Below are positions 37,816-46,846 of a DNA stretch of 64,000 nucleotides, piece by piece; position 1 is the first letter of the stretch, and each line of letters begins with the position of its first letter. The notes under the pieces were generated by a model, which ran no database searches, was not told the origin of the DNA, and saw only the letters and a list, made by a program, of their open reading frames with translations. Both the position numbers and the translations under genes were made by a program. Location of the stretch: contig JAIEPF010000007.1 in assembly GCA_019749945.1 (NCBI GenBank), positions 186,001-250,000 of the forward strand. Reading direction: 5' to 3'. This stretch comes from Burkholderiales bacterium. GTDB taxonomy: Bacteria; Pseudomonadota; Gammaproteobacteria; Burkholderiales; SG8-41.

Positions 37816-38823
37816 ATGCGGATTTTTTCAGGCAGGGCGTGTGGCGGATTTTTTTGCGGAATGCTGCCGCTGCTGTTCACCGTCTGCGGCGTTCAGGCGC
37901 AGCCCGCCGGCTGGAAACCCGATCGCGTGGTTGAAATCATCGTCGGCACCGCTCCGGGCGCGGCCCCGGACAAAACCGCACGCCTGATCCAGCGCCTGTG
38001 GCAGACACGCGGCCTGTACGAAGGCCCGGTCACCGTGGTCAACAAGCCGGGCGGCGGCAACCTGATCGCCTGGAATTACCTCAATCAGCACGCCGGCAAC
38101 GGGCATTACCAGATGATCGGCAATTTCAATGTGCTGATCAGCAGGGCGATCGGCCTGAGTCCGTACGCGCATAACGATTACACCTGGGTGGCGATGCTGT
38201 TCGACGAATTTTTTGCCGTTTCGGTGCGCGCCGACTCGGCGATTAGCAGCGGCCGCGATCTGGCGGCACGATTGCTCAAGGACCCGGCTTCGGTGGTGAT
38301 CGGCGTATCGACTTCGATCGGCGGCGCCAACCACCTGTCGGCGGCACTGGCCTTGCAGCGCGCCGGAGTGGATCCGCGACGGGTGAAGTTTGTCGCCTTC
38401 AAGGGCAGCGCGGAATCGGTGACCGCATTGCTCGGCGGCCATATCGATGCGGTGGCCACCGCCGTTTCCGCAGCTGTGCCGCATGTGCGCAGCGGGCAGT
38501 TGCGCACGATCGCGGTATCCTCACCGCAGCGCCTCGGCGGCGCGCTGGCCGCGGTGCCGACCTGGGCGGAGCAGGGCATCAAGGGCACGATGACCAATTT
38601 CCGCGCCGTCATTGCACCCAAAGGCACGGACGCCGGTGCCGTGAAGTTCTGGGAAACGCGTTATGCCGAACTGGCGGCGCAGGATGAATGGAAAAAAGAT
38701 CTGGAAGCCAATCTGTGGGCCTGGAATTTCCTTGATGCCGGTAAAACCCTGGCTGCGGTGACTGAATACGCCGGTGAAGTGGATGCCTTGGTCGGCATTC
38801 TCGGATTGCGGAAAACACCCTGA
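37816..38823 (+). CDS. Divergent Bug/TctC-type receptor protein
   Basis: A 335-residue putative periplasmic binding protein: signal peptide (GFFCGMLPLLFTVCGVQAQ), then WKPDRVVEIIVGTAPGAAPDKTARLIQRLW, VTVVNKPGGGNLIAWNYLNQH, FKGSAESVTALLGGHIDAVATAVSA and VPTWAEQGIKG. These are the TctC/Bug landmarks in a more divergent form than the tandem pair 2 kb upstream, and the core lacks the ASSG block. GGGAGGGGAC precedes the ATG. No TctA/TctB genes are adjacent. The ligand is unknown. Confidence 0.88.
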   Translation: MRIFSGRACGGFFCGMLPLLFTVCGVQAQPAGWKPDRVVEIIVGTAPGAAPDKTARLIQRLWQTRGLYEGPVTVVNKPGGGNLIAWNYLNQHAGNGHYQMIGNFNVLISRAIGLSPYAHNDYTWVAMLFDEFFAVSVRADSAISSGRDLAARLLKDPASVVIGVSTSIGGANHLSAALALQRAGVDPRRVKFVAFKGSAESVTALLGGHIDAVATAVSAAVPHVRSGQLRTIAVSSPQRLGGALAAVPTWAEQGIKGTMTNFRAVIAPKGTDAGAVKFWETRYAELAAQDEWKKDLEANLWAWNFLDAGKTLAAVTEYAGEVDALVGILGLRKTP

Positions 38824-38845
38824 CCCGGTTTTTGTGTTTTAGTGT

Positions 38846-38873
38846 AAATTATTGATTATATTGATAATTTTAT
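38846..38873 (+). repeat. Dispersed AT-rich element, copy 5
   Basis: AAATTATTGATTATATTGATAATTTTAT (positions given; core TTATTGATTATATTGAT differs from the consensus by one base). It lies between the convergent receptor and rhodanese genes, where no hairpin terminator is seen. Confidence 0.8.
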
Positions 38874-38879
38874 GAATCC

Positions 38880-40466
38880 TCAGTGGGCAGGCAGGCGGAA
38901 TACCGATTTGTCCTGTTCGCTGAGCTGCGCCATCAGGCCGGTTTCCCAGGCCAGGTACTGCTGCATCGCCGCGCGGTTGCCGGCATGGCGGTCATGCACG
39001 AAGAACAGGTAGTCGATGCATTCGCGGTCGGCGGGGATGTCCGCTGATGCCGCGGTCGGATGGCCGGCCTTGCTCCAGGCTGCAGCGCCGCCGGCGTACA
39101 AACGGATGTCGCTGATGCCGGCATCGCGCAATTCGGTCGCGGCGAGCCGCACGACATCAATATTTTCAGCAGTAAGCACGATCGGTGTTTTTGCACCTTG
39201 GGCGTCCCTGGCCAAACGCGGGCGTATGCTCCAGCGGCTGCCGGGAATATGCGCCTTGCGATAGGCCATGCTGGAACCGACATCGAATACGGTGCAGGTT
39301 TTGGTGTTGATGAGCTTCTGCAATTCAGCGGTACTGATCAGCGGCAACTCCGGCAGCACCGGCCCGGCGGCAGACGCGGCAGCGAGCGCGGCCCTGACGC
39401 CGCCTTCCAGCACATAGGCGTCGCAACCCAGCTGCAGCAGCCAGCTCGCGACCACCGGGGCGCGCACGTTTTCACCACCGTCGATCAGTACGATACGGGC
39501 ATTGCGCACGCCCACCCACTGGTCTGTCGCCTGGATCAGCTGCCCGCCGGGGGTGTGCTGCGCACCCGGAATGCTGCCGGCGGCGTATTCCTCCGGGGTG
39601 CGCACATCGCACAGATAAGTCGTGCGACCGGATTCCTTGAACCAGCCCGAGACCTCGTTTGCGGCGACCGTGCGTACTTTGAAACGCGCCATCAGCGCCT
39701 CGGCGGCTTTCTGCTGTTCAGGCAGCGCAGCCGGATCAAGCTGATCCGGATATTGCAGTTTCGAACCGTATTCGAGCTCCAGGTCGGACAGGTACCAGCC
39801 CTGGGTGCCGTTTTCCAGCGCGTACACCGGATTGGGCACGCCGAAATTGATCAGGGTCTGCGCGCCGAGGATGGAGCGCGTGCGACCGGCGCAATTGACG
39901 ATGATTCTGGTTTTCGGATTCTTGACCATGCTCGCCACGCGGTACGGCAGTTCGGCATTGGGGCAGCAGGTGCTGCCGGGGATGGTCATCTTGTGGTGTT
40001 CGTGCACCGGGCGGCCGTCGAACAAGGCAAAGTCCTCGCCTGAAGCCTTCATCTTCACCAGATCCTGCGCGCTGATCCGCGGTGTGTTGTAGGCATGCTC
40101 GACCAGTTCACCGAACAGCTTGCTCGGCACATTGACGCCCTTGAACAGGACGTAACCCGCCGCCTTCCAGCCGCGGGTGCCGCCTTCAAGAACCGCGAGA
40201 TCGCTGTATCCCAGCGCGGCGAGTCGTGTCGCGGCGCGTTGCGCCACGCCGGACAGGCCATCATCACAAAGAACCATGCGCACGTTCTTGCGCGGCACCA
40301 GTGCGCCTATCCCGAGCTCCAGCCGGCTGTACGGCAGGGGGGTGGCGAACAGCAGATGGTCTTCGCCGAATTCGCCGTCCTCGCGCACATCCAGCAGCGC
40401 GATTTCGCGGCCATCGTGCAGGGCTTTCTGCAGTTCGGCGGGGGTCATGGAGCGGTTTTGTGTCAT
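38880..40466 (-). CDS. Four-domain rhodanese-related sulfurtransferase
   Basis: A 528-residue protein built of four rhodanese-like domains (about 1-110, 125-245, 255-370, 375-480) and a helical tail. Only the first two keep an active-site cysteine: C67 in VLCDDGLSG and C192 in IVNCAGRTRS. The third has Asp in VLIDGGENV and the fourth has Ala in VLTAENIDV, so they are probably structural or regulatory. No signal peptide is present. The neighbouring TauE/SafE-type exporter, 53 bases upstream in the same direction, suggests a joint role in handling reduced sulfur. Confidence 0.92.
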   Translation of the reverse strand: MTQNRSMTPAELQKALHDGREIALLDVREDGEFGEDHLLFATPLPYSRLELGIGALVPRKNVRMVLCDDGLSGVAQRAATRLAALGYSDLAVLEGGTRGWKAAGYVLFKGVNVPSKLFGELVEHAYNTPRISAQDLVKMKASGEDFALFDGRPVHEHHKMTIPGSTCCPNAELPYRVASMVKNPKTRIIVNCAGRTRSILGAQTLINFGVPNPVYALENGTQGWYLSDLELEYGSKLQYPDQLDPAALPEQQKAAEALMARFKVRTVAANEVSGWFKESGRTTYLCDVRTPEEYAAGSIPGAQHTPGGQLIQATDQWVGVRNARIVLIDGGENVRAPVVASWLLQLGCDAYVLEGGVRAALAAASAAGPVLPELPLISTAELQKLINTKTCTVFDVGSSMAYRKAHIPGSRWSIRPRLARDAQGAKTPIVLTAENIDVVRLAATELRDAGISDIRLYAGGAAAWSKAGHPTAASADIPADRECIDYLFFVHDRHAGNRAAMQQYLAWETGLMAQLSEQDKSVFRLPAH

Positions 40467-40518
40467 GCGCGCACCTTTGATTCAAAAATGAACGGGGATT
40501 ATAGCCGCGGCGCAACAC

Positions 40519-41259
40519 TCACCGGATCAGCAGGGGCAGGCCGCTGATGATCAGGATCACTGCCACCAGACGCTTGAATGCAACATCGTTCAGATTGGCG
40601 TGGATGCGATTGCCGATGAAAATGCCCAGCACCATCACCGGCAGCGCCACGACGCAGGCAATCAGCACATCGCGGGTAAACTCGCCGGCGGCAATGTAGG
40701 CGCCGCCGCGCAGGATGCCCAGTGCAAACAGGATGGCGGCCACTGTCGCGCGGAATGCTTCACGGCTGTGGCGCAGGATATCGAGGTAGATGGCAAAAAA
40801 CATGCCGGCCATCGAACCGAACAGGGTGCCGACGAAACCGGCGAATGTGCCTGCAACCGGCGTAATGGCGTACATCGGCAAATTCACCTTGCCCGGCGGC
40901 CGCCAGGTCACAAACCATGCGTAGCCGCCGTAAGCCATCACCACGCCGCCGAGGATGCGGGCCAGCGTGACGGCGTCGAGGATTTTGAAAAAATACACGC
41001 CAATCGCGACGCCCAGCGCGATCCACGGCAACAGGCGCCACAGGTCGCGCCATACGACATGGCGATGGTCGGCACGCAGGATCGCAACCGAGGAAATGAC
41101 GCCGAGGAAGGTCACCATCGGTACCACGGTTTTCAGCGACAGCACCCAGGTCAGCAGCGGCACGGTGATGCCGCCGAAACCCGCGCTGCCGCGGATGGCG
41201 TAGGAAATGAAAATGATGAAGCAGAAGTAGAGCAGTTCCGCGGCTGTCAGTGCCTCCAC
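40519..41259 (-). CDS. TSUP family transporter (TauE/SafE type)
   Basis: A 246-residue membrane protein with about seven to eight helices, GTG start. The first block FCFIIFISYAIRGSAGFGGITVPLLTWV and the later PVAGTFAGFVGTLFGSMAGMFFAIYL are the two pseudo-repeats of the TSUP family. Members export sulfite, sulfoacetate or other small anions. Its neighbour, a rhodanese-repeat protein, supports a sulfur-compound substrate, by inference only. It is 10 bases downstream of rhlE, so transcription is probably shared. Confidence 0.9.
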   Translation of the reverse strand: MEALTAAELLYFCFIIFISYAIRGSAGFGGITVPLLTWVLSLKTVVPMVTFLGVISSVAILRADHRHVVWRDLWRLLPWIALGVAIGVYFFKILDAVTLARILGGVVMAYGGYAWFVTWRPPGKVNLPMYAITPVAGTFAGFVGTLFGSMAGMFFAIYLDILRHSREAFRATVAAILFALGILRGGAYIAAGEFTRDVLIACVVALPVMVLGIFIGNRIHANLNDVAFKRLVAVILIISGLPLLIR

Positions 41260-41269
41260 GGATCAGCGG

Positions 41270-42691
41270 CTATTTTTTGTCTTTGAAGGCGAGGCCGCCG
41301 AGCAGCGCGGCGGCCGGACGGTGGGTGCGTCCGCGTATGGCGGGCGGCTTTTGCATCGCTGCGCCGGCCGCAGTGGAAGGTTGATAGGGTTTGCTGAAAT
41401 CGAAGCCGTCGCCGGCACGTTGCGGTTTGGCCTGGGCAGGGGCCCGCGGCGGTGCGTGCGGTTGTGATGCGGGTCGGGGTGCCGCCTGCGCTTCGCGCCG
41501 CGGTGCTTCGTTGCGTGTTTCGCGGCGCGGCCGCTGCTCACGACCGCGGTCGAGATCAAAGTTGTCAGGGGTTTTGCGCGGTATCGGCCGTTTCAGCAGC
41601 TTTTCGATTTCGATCAGCAGGCGTTCCTCATCAGGACTGACCAGCGAAATCGCCTCCCCCGGCAGGCCGGCACGGCCGGTGCGGCCGATACGGTGCACAT
41701 AGTCTTCCGGGGTGTAGGGCAGTTCGTAATTGATGACAAAGGGCAGTTCCGCGATGTCGATGCCGCGCGCTGCGATGTCGGTGGCGACCAGCGCCGTGGT
41801 GCGGCCGTCCTTGAAGTCCGCCAGCGCCAGTTCGCGTTCGGCCTGGGTGCGGTCGCTGTGGATGGCGGCGGCATTGATGCCGTCGCGTTCCAGTTCGCGG
41901 GCCAGCTTGTTGCAATCCTTTTTCATGCGCAAAAACACCAGCACCTGTTTCATTTCCCGGGAACGGATCAGATGCGCCAGCAGCGCACGCTTGCTCGCGG
42001 CAGGCGTTTCGTAAACCTGGTGCTCGACGAGGTCGGCCGGCGCATTGCGCCGGGCCACTTCGATCAGCAGCGGATTGCGCAGCAGCTGGTTGGCCAGTTT
42101 TTTGATGTCCTCGGAAAAGGTCGCCGAGAACAGCAGGCTCTGCCGTTGCGTCGGGATCAGGGCCATGATGCGGCGGATGTCGGGCAGGAAACCCATGTCG
42201 AGCATGCGGTCGGCTTCGTCGAGGATCAGGATTTCAACCTGTCCCAGCGAAACGCTTTTCTGCTGCACGTGATCGAGCAGGCGGCCGGGTGTGGCGATCA
42301 GGATGTCGACACCTTCGCGCAGGGCCTTGGTCTGGGGTGTCATGTCGACGCCGCCGTAGACAACGGTAGAGCGCAGCTTCAGGTGTTTGCCGTAAGTACG
42401 AACGCTGTCGCTGACCTGGGCCGCCAGTTCACGGGTCGGAGTCAGGATCAGTGTGCGCACCGGATGTCGCGCGGGGGAGGGACTGGAGTTGGCGTAGGGC
42501 GCGAGCAGTTGCAGCATCGGCAAGGTGAAGCCGGCGGTTTTGCCGGTGCCGGTCTGGGCACAGCCCATGATGTCGCGGCGCTCCAGCACGGCCGGTATCG
42601 CCTTGGCCTGGATCGGCGTCGGTTCGGTATAACCTTCATCAGCGACGGCGCGCTGGAGTTCGGGGATCAGATTGAGGTCGGCAAAGGACAT
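41270..42691 (-). CDS. rhlE: DEAD-box RNA helicase RhlE
   Basis: A 473-residue ATP-dependent RNA helicase. Q motif ([14 protein letters not shown]), Walker [23 protein letters not shown], the DEAD box [15 protein letters not shown], and motif [12 protein letters not shown] are all present. The C-terminal 100 residues are basic and Ala/Pro/Arg-rich ([18 protein letters not shown]), as in RhlE proteins. RhlE acts in rRNA maturation and mRNA decay. A TSUP transporter gene follows after 10 bases. Confidence 0.96.
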   Translation of the reverse strand: MSFADLNLIPELQRAVADEGYTEPTPIQAKAIPAVLERRDIMGCAQTGTGKTAGFTLPMLQLLAPYANSSPSPARHPVRTLILTPTRELAAQVSDSVRTYGKHLKLRSTVVYGGVDMTPQTKALREGVDILIATPGRLLDHVQQKSVSLGQVEILILDEADRMLDMGFLPDIRRIMALIPTQRQSLLFSATFSEDIKKLANQLLRNPLLIEVARRNAPADLVEHQVYETPAASKRALLAHLIRSREMKQVLVFLRMKKDCNKLARELERDGINAAAIHSDRTQAERELALADFKDGRTTALVATDIAARGIDIAELPFVINYELPYTPEDYVHRIGRTGRAGLPGEAISLVSPDEERLLIEIEKLLKRPIPRKTPDNFDLDRGREQRPRRETRNEAPRREAQAAPRPASQPHAPPRAPAQAKPQRAGDGFDFSKPYQPSTAAGAAMQKPPAIRGRTHRPAAALLGGLAFKDKK

Positions 42692-42996
42692 ATCGGTAAA
42701 ATGCGCGTTAAAAAGCTGGCGCTAGCCGGTAAAGGCACAAACTTTTGAGAGTCGGGCCATCATGGCGCGCGGCACGAGGGCGTAAAGCCGCAAGACTGGA
42801 TCGACAGCGACGCCGGGGGTGGATGTGAACCGGGTTGTGAACCGGAATATGGAACGGGGTAAATCACGCTGGCGGAGTATAACGCGACCGCTGCCGGCCG
42901 GCCAGCCAGGGGTCAAAAACTTCCAAATATTCAAAAATCTGGTAAATTGTTGCGGCATTTCAACATGCGTCATTTCTGGATGAATAACTGCCCGCA
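42692..42996. other. Divergent intergenic region, rhlE / HNH gene
   Basis: About 305 bases with no protein-like frame. A minus-strand TATACT at 42876-42881 is a possible -10 for rhlE but lacks a good -35. The right part is AT-richer (around 42920-42960) and probably holds the HNH promoter. No repeat or hairpin stands out. Confidence 0.4.
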
Positions 42997-43614
42997 ATGG
43001 ATGGCTATCACCCGACACTGAATGACCCGGCGGCTGGCCGCCCGTTCCCGCTGATCCTGACGCTGGATACACACGGCGTGCCGCATCGCTGGATCAGCTG
43101 GCAGCATGCCTGCTACTACTACGCCAAGGATCAGGTCGCCTGGAGCATGGGCAGGGAGGCCTTCACCGTCCGCGGCGGCATGAACCGCATCACCGGCGAA
43201 CGTTCGATGATCAGCGGCTCCAGCATCATCGCCATCAAGGGCAAGGCGATGGCGATGAAATCGTTCAATCAGGTGCCGCCGCTGAACAACCGTGAACTGT
43301 TCCATCGCGACCGCCAGATCTGCGCCTACTGCGCGACCAGCTTCACCGGCGCTCGCCTGACGCGCGACCATATCGTGCCGTTTTCCAAGGGCGGCCGGGA
43401 TACCTGGATGAACGTGGTGACGGCCTGCCGCGCCTGCAACGAACGCAAAAGCGACCGCACGCCGGAAGGTGCAGGCATGGAACTGGTGTACCTGCCGTAT
43501 GTGCCGAACCGCGCCGAATACCTGATTCTCACCAACCGGCGCATCCTCGCCGACCAGATGGAATTTCTCGCGCAGCACGTGCCGGCGCAAAGCCGGCTGC
43601 ATCAGCCGCGTTAG
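42997..43614 (+). CDS. HNH endonuclease family protein
   Basis: A 205-residue protein. The HNH/zinc-finger nuclease core at about 105-160 has a first cysteine pair in ICAYCATSF, DHIVPFSKGGRDTWMN, and a second pair in ACRACNERK. The N-terminal 100 residues (LILTLDTHGVPHRWISWQHACYYYAKDQ) are a conserved lead-in seen in many betaproteobacterial chromosomal HNH proteins. No methylase, terminase or toxin partner is adjacent, so a phage or restriction role is not indicated. Cellular function unknown. Confidence 0.9.
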   Translation: MDGYHPTLNDPAAGRPFPLILTLDTHGVPHRWISWQHACYYYAKDQVAWSMGREAFTVRGGMNRITGERSMISGSSIIAIKGKAMAMKSFNQVPPLNNRELFHRDRQICAYCATSFTGARLTRDHIVPFSKGGRDTWMNVVTACRACNERKSDRTPEGAGMELVYLPYVPNRAEYLILTNRRILADQMEFLAQHVPAQSRLHQPR

Positions 43615-43650
43615 GCGGGCCTCTTCAGCGGTGGTCCGGACACGCCGCGT

Positions 43651-44205
43651 TTATTTGCGCGCAAGATGCTGCATTGCCGCCAGCATTTCCTTGTCCGAAG
43701 GCGGGCGTTTGTCGCGGAAAATCAGCCACAGCAGGGCGCCGTTGATCAGGATGAACATGACTTCAAGGTAGAGCAGGGTTTCGACGATCACATGCGCCGG
43801 CTTCTGCGCAAAAATGAAATAAAAGCCTTCGAAGGTCGGGATCGCAGCCCTGGTCAGCGCAAATACGGATTCCATCGGCGGAAACAGCAGCATCAGCACA
43901 AGATTGATGCCGGTAAACAGCAGCGACGCGTTCTGCAGGCTCATGCCGCGGGTTTTGGCACTTGCCGGTTTGTCGTTGAGCAGCAGCCAGGCGATGGCCA
44001 GGTTGATCAGCACCACCATGGCTTCGATCGCCAGCAGGTCGGTATTGATGACGCTCATCGGCGGTTTGCTGGCGATGAAATAAAAACCGGCGAATACGGG
44101 CACGGCGGATGAGGCGATGGAGTATTGGTCAACCGGCGGAAACAGCGTGATCAGCAGCAGATTGGCTGCGGCGATGGCCAGCGCAATGCCTTGATTTCTG
44201 TTCAT
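43651..44205 (-). CDS. Four-helix membrane protein with internal duplication, unknown function
   Basis: A 184-residue inner-membrane protein with four predicted helices. It is an internal tandem repeat: ANLLLITLFPPVDQYSIASSA ... VPVFAGFYFI ... LLAIEAMVVLINLAIAWLLL in the first half corresponds to INLVLMLLFPPMESVFALTRA ... IPTFEGFYFI ... LLYLEVMFILINGALLWLIF in the second. Shared residues LFPP, GFYFI and ExxxxLIN may be functional. I do not recognise the family's role. The ATG at 44205 is used; a TTG at 44244 opens the frame. A TATACT lies at 44233-44238 on the minus strand as possible -10. Confidence 0.8.
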   Translation of the reverse strand: MNRNQGIALAIAAANLLLITLFPPVDQYSIASSAVPVFAGFYFIASKPPMSVINTDLLAIEAMVVLINLAIAWLLLNDKPASAKTRGMSLQNASLLFTGINLVLMLLFPPMESVFALTRAAIPTFEGFYFIFAQKPAHVIVETLLYLEVMFILINGALLWLIFRDKRPPSDKEMLAAMQHLARK

Positions 44206-44293
44206 GCCCGGAGGCGCCCCTGTGTTTTTTGGAGTATAGCCCAATCAACATCCAGCGGGCACTGATAAGCCCTTGTTTTTAAAGAACCCTTGA

Positions 44294-45064
44294 TTACCCC
44301 GCGCCGCACCACGGCAGGTTCAGTGCCTGCAACGCAGCCCCGGTGGTGGCGTCCTGGACAAAAACGGCGACATGGAGATCAGCGGCCTTCCATGCGCGCT
44401 CTTTGCGCATCGACTGAGCAATGTCCAGTGGCGTGGCGGCAGTCACCGTAAACGGGCCATACAGTTCACGGACTACAAAATCATGGCGCAGTCGTTTGCC
44501 GCGGTTTTCGCCCGCAGCGACATCGTTGATCAGATTGTTTTCGTAAATAGCCACATAGGCCTGTGCCGTATTGGCTGCAGTACTGATCCGGGCGCGCAAA
44601 CGCGGTTGGCCCGCATCGGTATCGATGTTCATGCGGATCTGCGCACCCGGCGCCTGGCCTGTGGCCATGCGCCGACCGAGGTCATCGCCCTGCAGGCTGC
44701 GCCGGTAGTCGGCGCCGTCGAGCAGCAACTGCGGGGTGTAGACCACGCGCGCCTGATTGCGGCGATTGGCATCGCGTTGCCTGGCGCTGAACCGGGCCTG
44801 TGCATAGGGATCTTTCCAGCCGAGGTAATTCCAATAGTCGACATGAAAAGCCAATGCCAGCACCCGCTGCGGCGTGTAACCCCGCTGCGGCAACGCGCTG
44901 AACCATTGATCGGTCGACGGGCAGCTGTCACAGCCCTCGGAGGTATACAACTCGAGCAGCGCCACCCGGGTGCTGCCGGATTCGGCGCTGCAGGTGGCCG
45001 CCATCCCCGGCATCGCCTGCGGCAGGAGCAGGGCGGCGGCGACAAGATTGTGCAGCATGGACAT
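44294..45064 (-). CDS. DUF1223 thioredoxin-like secreted protein
   Basis: A 256-residue protein with a cleavable signal peptide (LVAAALLLPQAMPGMAA) and a thioredoxin-like DUF1223 domain starting VALLELYTSEGCDSCPSTDQWF, with the CxxC pair C-D-S-C. Other landmarks are LAFHVDYWNYLGWKDPYA and RVVYTPQLLLDG. It should act in the periplasm, perhaps as a redox protein; the family is uncharacterised. It is divergent from the PHP gene and stands alone. Confidence 0.9.
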   Translation of the reverse strand: MSMLHNLVAAALLLPQAMPGMAATCSAESGSTRVALLELYTSEGCDSCPSTDQWFSALPQRGYTPQRVLALAFHVDYWNYLGWKDPYAQARFSARQRDANRRNQARVVYTPQLLLDGADYRRSLQGDDLGRRMATGQAPGAQIRMNIDTDAGQPRLRARISTAANTAQAYVAIYENNLINDVAAGENRGKRLRHDFVVRELYGPFTVTAATPLDIAQSMRKERAWKAADLHVAVFVQDATTGAALQALNLPWCGAG

Positions 45065-45144
45065 GGTGAATGGTCGCGGCGAATGACAATCGCTTACAAC
45101 TGCGTGATTTCAGCAAAGTTTGATATCATCCGCAGAATACCTCC

Positions 45145-45169
45145 TAATTTATTGATTTTATTAATATTT
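45145..45169 (+). repeat. Dispersed AT-rich element, copy 6
   Basis: TAATTTATTGATTTTATTAA then TATTT. It lies directly in front of the PHP gene ATG (45172), where a ribosome-binding site would be expected; the nearest purine-rich signal is absent and CCTCC precedes the element. It shares TTATTGATTTTATT with copies 4 and 8. Confidence 0.75.
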
Positions 45170-45171
45170 CA

Positions 45172-45999
45172 ATGAAAGTTGATCTGCACAGCCACTCCAC
45201 CTGCTCCGACGGACTGCTCAGTCCGGCCGAGTTGGTGGAGCGCGCCGTTTTGCGCGGCGTTGACATGCTGGCGCTGACCGATCACGACGAGCTGGCCGGC
45301 CTCGCGCCCGCGCGCGCAGCGGCTGTGCAATGGGGCTTGCGTTTGATCGATGGCGTTGAGATATCGGTGCAGTGGGAAGATACGACCCTGCACGTCGTCG
45401 GCCTCGACGTGAATCCCGACCATGCACCGCTGATTGACGGACTTGCCGCAATCCGCGACGGTCGCGAACAACGCGCGCAGCGTATGGCGGACAGTCTTGC
45501 CGCAGCAGGCATTGCCGGCAGCCTTGAAGGCGCGCGCCGCTATGCCAAAAATCCGGAATTGCTCAGCCGCTCGCATTTTGCACGTTATCTGGTGGAAGCC
45601 GGACATGCGCGCGATACCAATGCGGTGTTCCGCAATTTCCTGACGCCGGGCAAACCCGGTTATGTGCCGCATCAATGGGCGGCGCTGACCGATGCGTTGG
45701 GCTGGATCACCGGCAGCGGCGGCCTGGCCGTGCTGGCGCATCCCGGGCGCTATCCGCTAAACCAGCAGCAAGCCGAGCGCCTGCTCGGCGAATTTGTCGA
45801 ACTGGGCGGCTCCGCCGTCGAAGTGGTCACCGGTTCGCACACACCCGATGAGTTCGTGATCTGGGCGCGCTACGCCAAACGTTTCGGGCTGCGCGCTTCG
45901 GCGGGTTCGGATTTTCACGGACCCGGCGAAGGTTATCGTGATATCGGCAATGTGCCGGTGCTGCCCGCGGGCTGCGATCCGGTCTGGTCCGGGTTTTAA
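45172..45999 (+). CDS. PHP-domain phosphoesterase, RNase AM / nucleoside 3',5'-bisphosphate phosphatase type
   Basis: A 275-residue PHP-fold metal phosphoesterase. The first metal motif is VDLHSHSTCSDG, the second is ALTDHDELAGL, with later ligands in DGVEISVQWEDTTLHVVGL, VLAHPGRY and AGSDFHGPG. E. coli YciV (RNase AM) and related proteins of this type trim RNA 5' ends and hydrolyse 3',5'-bisphosphates. No Shine-Dalgarno sequence precedes the ATG because the AT-rich element occupies that position. It is followed by yciO after 29 bases, the usual betaproteobacterial order. Confidence 0.92.
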   Translation: MKVDLHSHSTCSDGLLSPAELVERAVLRGVDMLALTDHDELAGLAPARAAAVQWGLRLIDGVEISVQWEDTTLHVVGLDVNPDHAPLIDGLAAIRDGREQRAQRMADSLAAAGIAGSLEGARRYAKNPELLSRSHFARYLVEAGHARDTNAVFRNFLTPGKPGYVPHQWAALTDALGWITGSGGLAVLAHPGRYPLNQQQAERLLGEFVELGGSAVEVVTGSHTPDEFVIWARYAKRFGLRASAGSDFHGPGEGYRDIGNVPVLPAGCDPVWSGF

Positions 46000-46028
46000 G
46001 TGCCGCTGTAACAGGGCAGGCTCTGGCC

Positions 46029-46652
46029 GTGTCGCAGTTTTTTTCCATTCATCCGCACAATCCGCAGCCGCGCCTGATCAAGCGTGCGGCGGAAATCGTC
46101 CGCGGCGGCGGCATCATCGTCTATCCGACAGACTCCTGTTATGCGCTCGGCTGCCACATCGGCGACAAGGCTGCGATGGAGCGCATCCGCGCCATACGCG
46201 GCGTCGATGCGCGCCATCATTTTGCGCTGGTCTGCCGAGATTTGTCGGAACTGGCGACTTATGCGCGGGTCGACAACCAGCAGTTCCGTCTGCTGAAGGC
46301 GACCACACCCGGCAGCTATGTCTTCATCCTTGAAGCGACCCGCGAACTGCCGAAACGGCTGCAGCATCCGAAACGACGCACCATCGGCCTGCGCATACCC
46401 GACCATCCCGTGGTGGATGCGCTGCTGGCTGAACTCGGCGAACCGCTGCTGTCATCGACATTGCTGCTGCCCGGTGACGAGCAGCCGCATACCGATGCCG
46501 GGGAAATCCGCGAACGGCTGGAACATCAGGTCGACCTGATCCTGGACGGCGGTTCCTGCGGCATTGAGCCGACGACGGTGGTCGACCTGACCGGGGCAGC
46601 GCCGCTGGTGACCCGTGCGGGTAAGGGCAGCCTTGCGCCCTTCGGTTTGTAA
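46029..46652 (+). CDS. YciO/YrdC/Sua5 family protein, YciO branch
   Basis: A 207-residue single-domain protein with a GTG start. The YrdC core has the nucleotide/RNA-binding segment GGIIVYPTDSCYALGCHIGDKAAMERI and the family end LSSTLLLPGDEQPHTD. Absence of the C-terminal Sua5 domain and the sequence style place it with YciO rather than TsaC, so a direct role in tRNA t6A synthesis is uncertain. It lies between the PHP gene and trpS in a probable operon. A membrane metalloprotease gene, often found here in relatives, is missing. Confidence 0.88.
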   Translation: MSQFFSIHPHNPQPRLIKRAAEIVRGGGIIVYPTDSCYALGCHIGDKAAMERIRAIRGVDARHHFALVCRDLSELATYARVDNQQFRLLKATTPGSYVFILEATRELPKRLQHPKRRTIGLRIPDHPVVDALLAELGEPLLSSTLLLPGDEQPHTDAGEIRERLEHQVDLILDGGSCGIEPTTVVDLTGAAPLVTRAGKGSLAPFGL

Positions 46653-46750
46653 AAAACCAGAAAAATCAGCTGCCTGCGATCCAATTCGGGGCTTCGGTTA
46701 AAATCAGCATCACGACGGTGCAGCCTGATGTTGCGCTGGATTCCATAACC

Positions 46751-46773
46751 ATTTGTTTTTATTGATCTTTATG
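46751..46773 (+). repeat. Dispersed AT-rich element, copy 7 (diverged)
   Basis: ATTTGTTTTTATTGATCTTT followed by ATG. Its right half matches copy 5 (TTGAT-x-x-TTTATGA). It lies in the 194-base gap before trpS, about 75 bases ahead of its ATG. Confidence 0.55.
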
Positions 46774-46846
46774 AAGGCTGGCCTCAGGCGCAGGATTTGC
46801 GTGTCTCCTGCCCAGACCACCCTGGCCGTAATTTCCGGAACCCTCC

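Noticed and set aside
42997..43614. HNH gene as part of a restriction or anti-phage system
   Set aside because: No methylase, helicase partner or defence gene adjoins it; the adjacent RhlE is an ordinary RNA helicase with its own promoter side.
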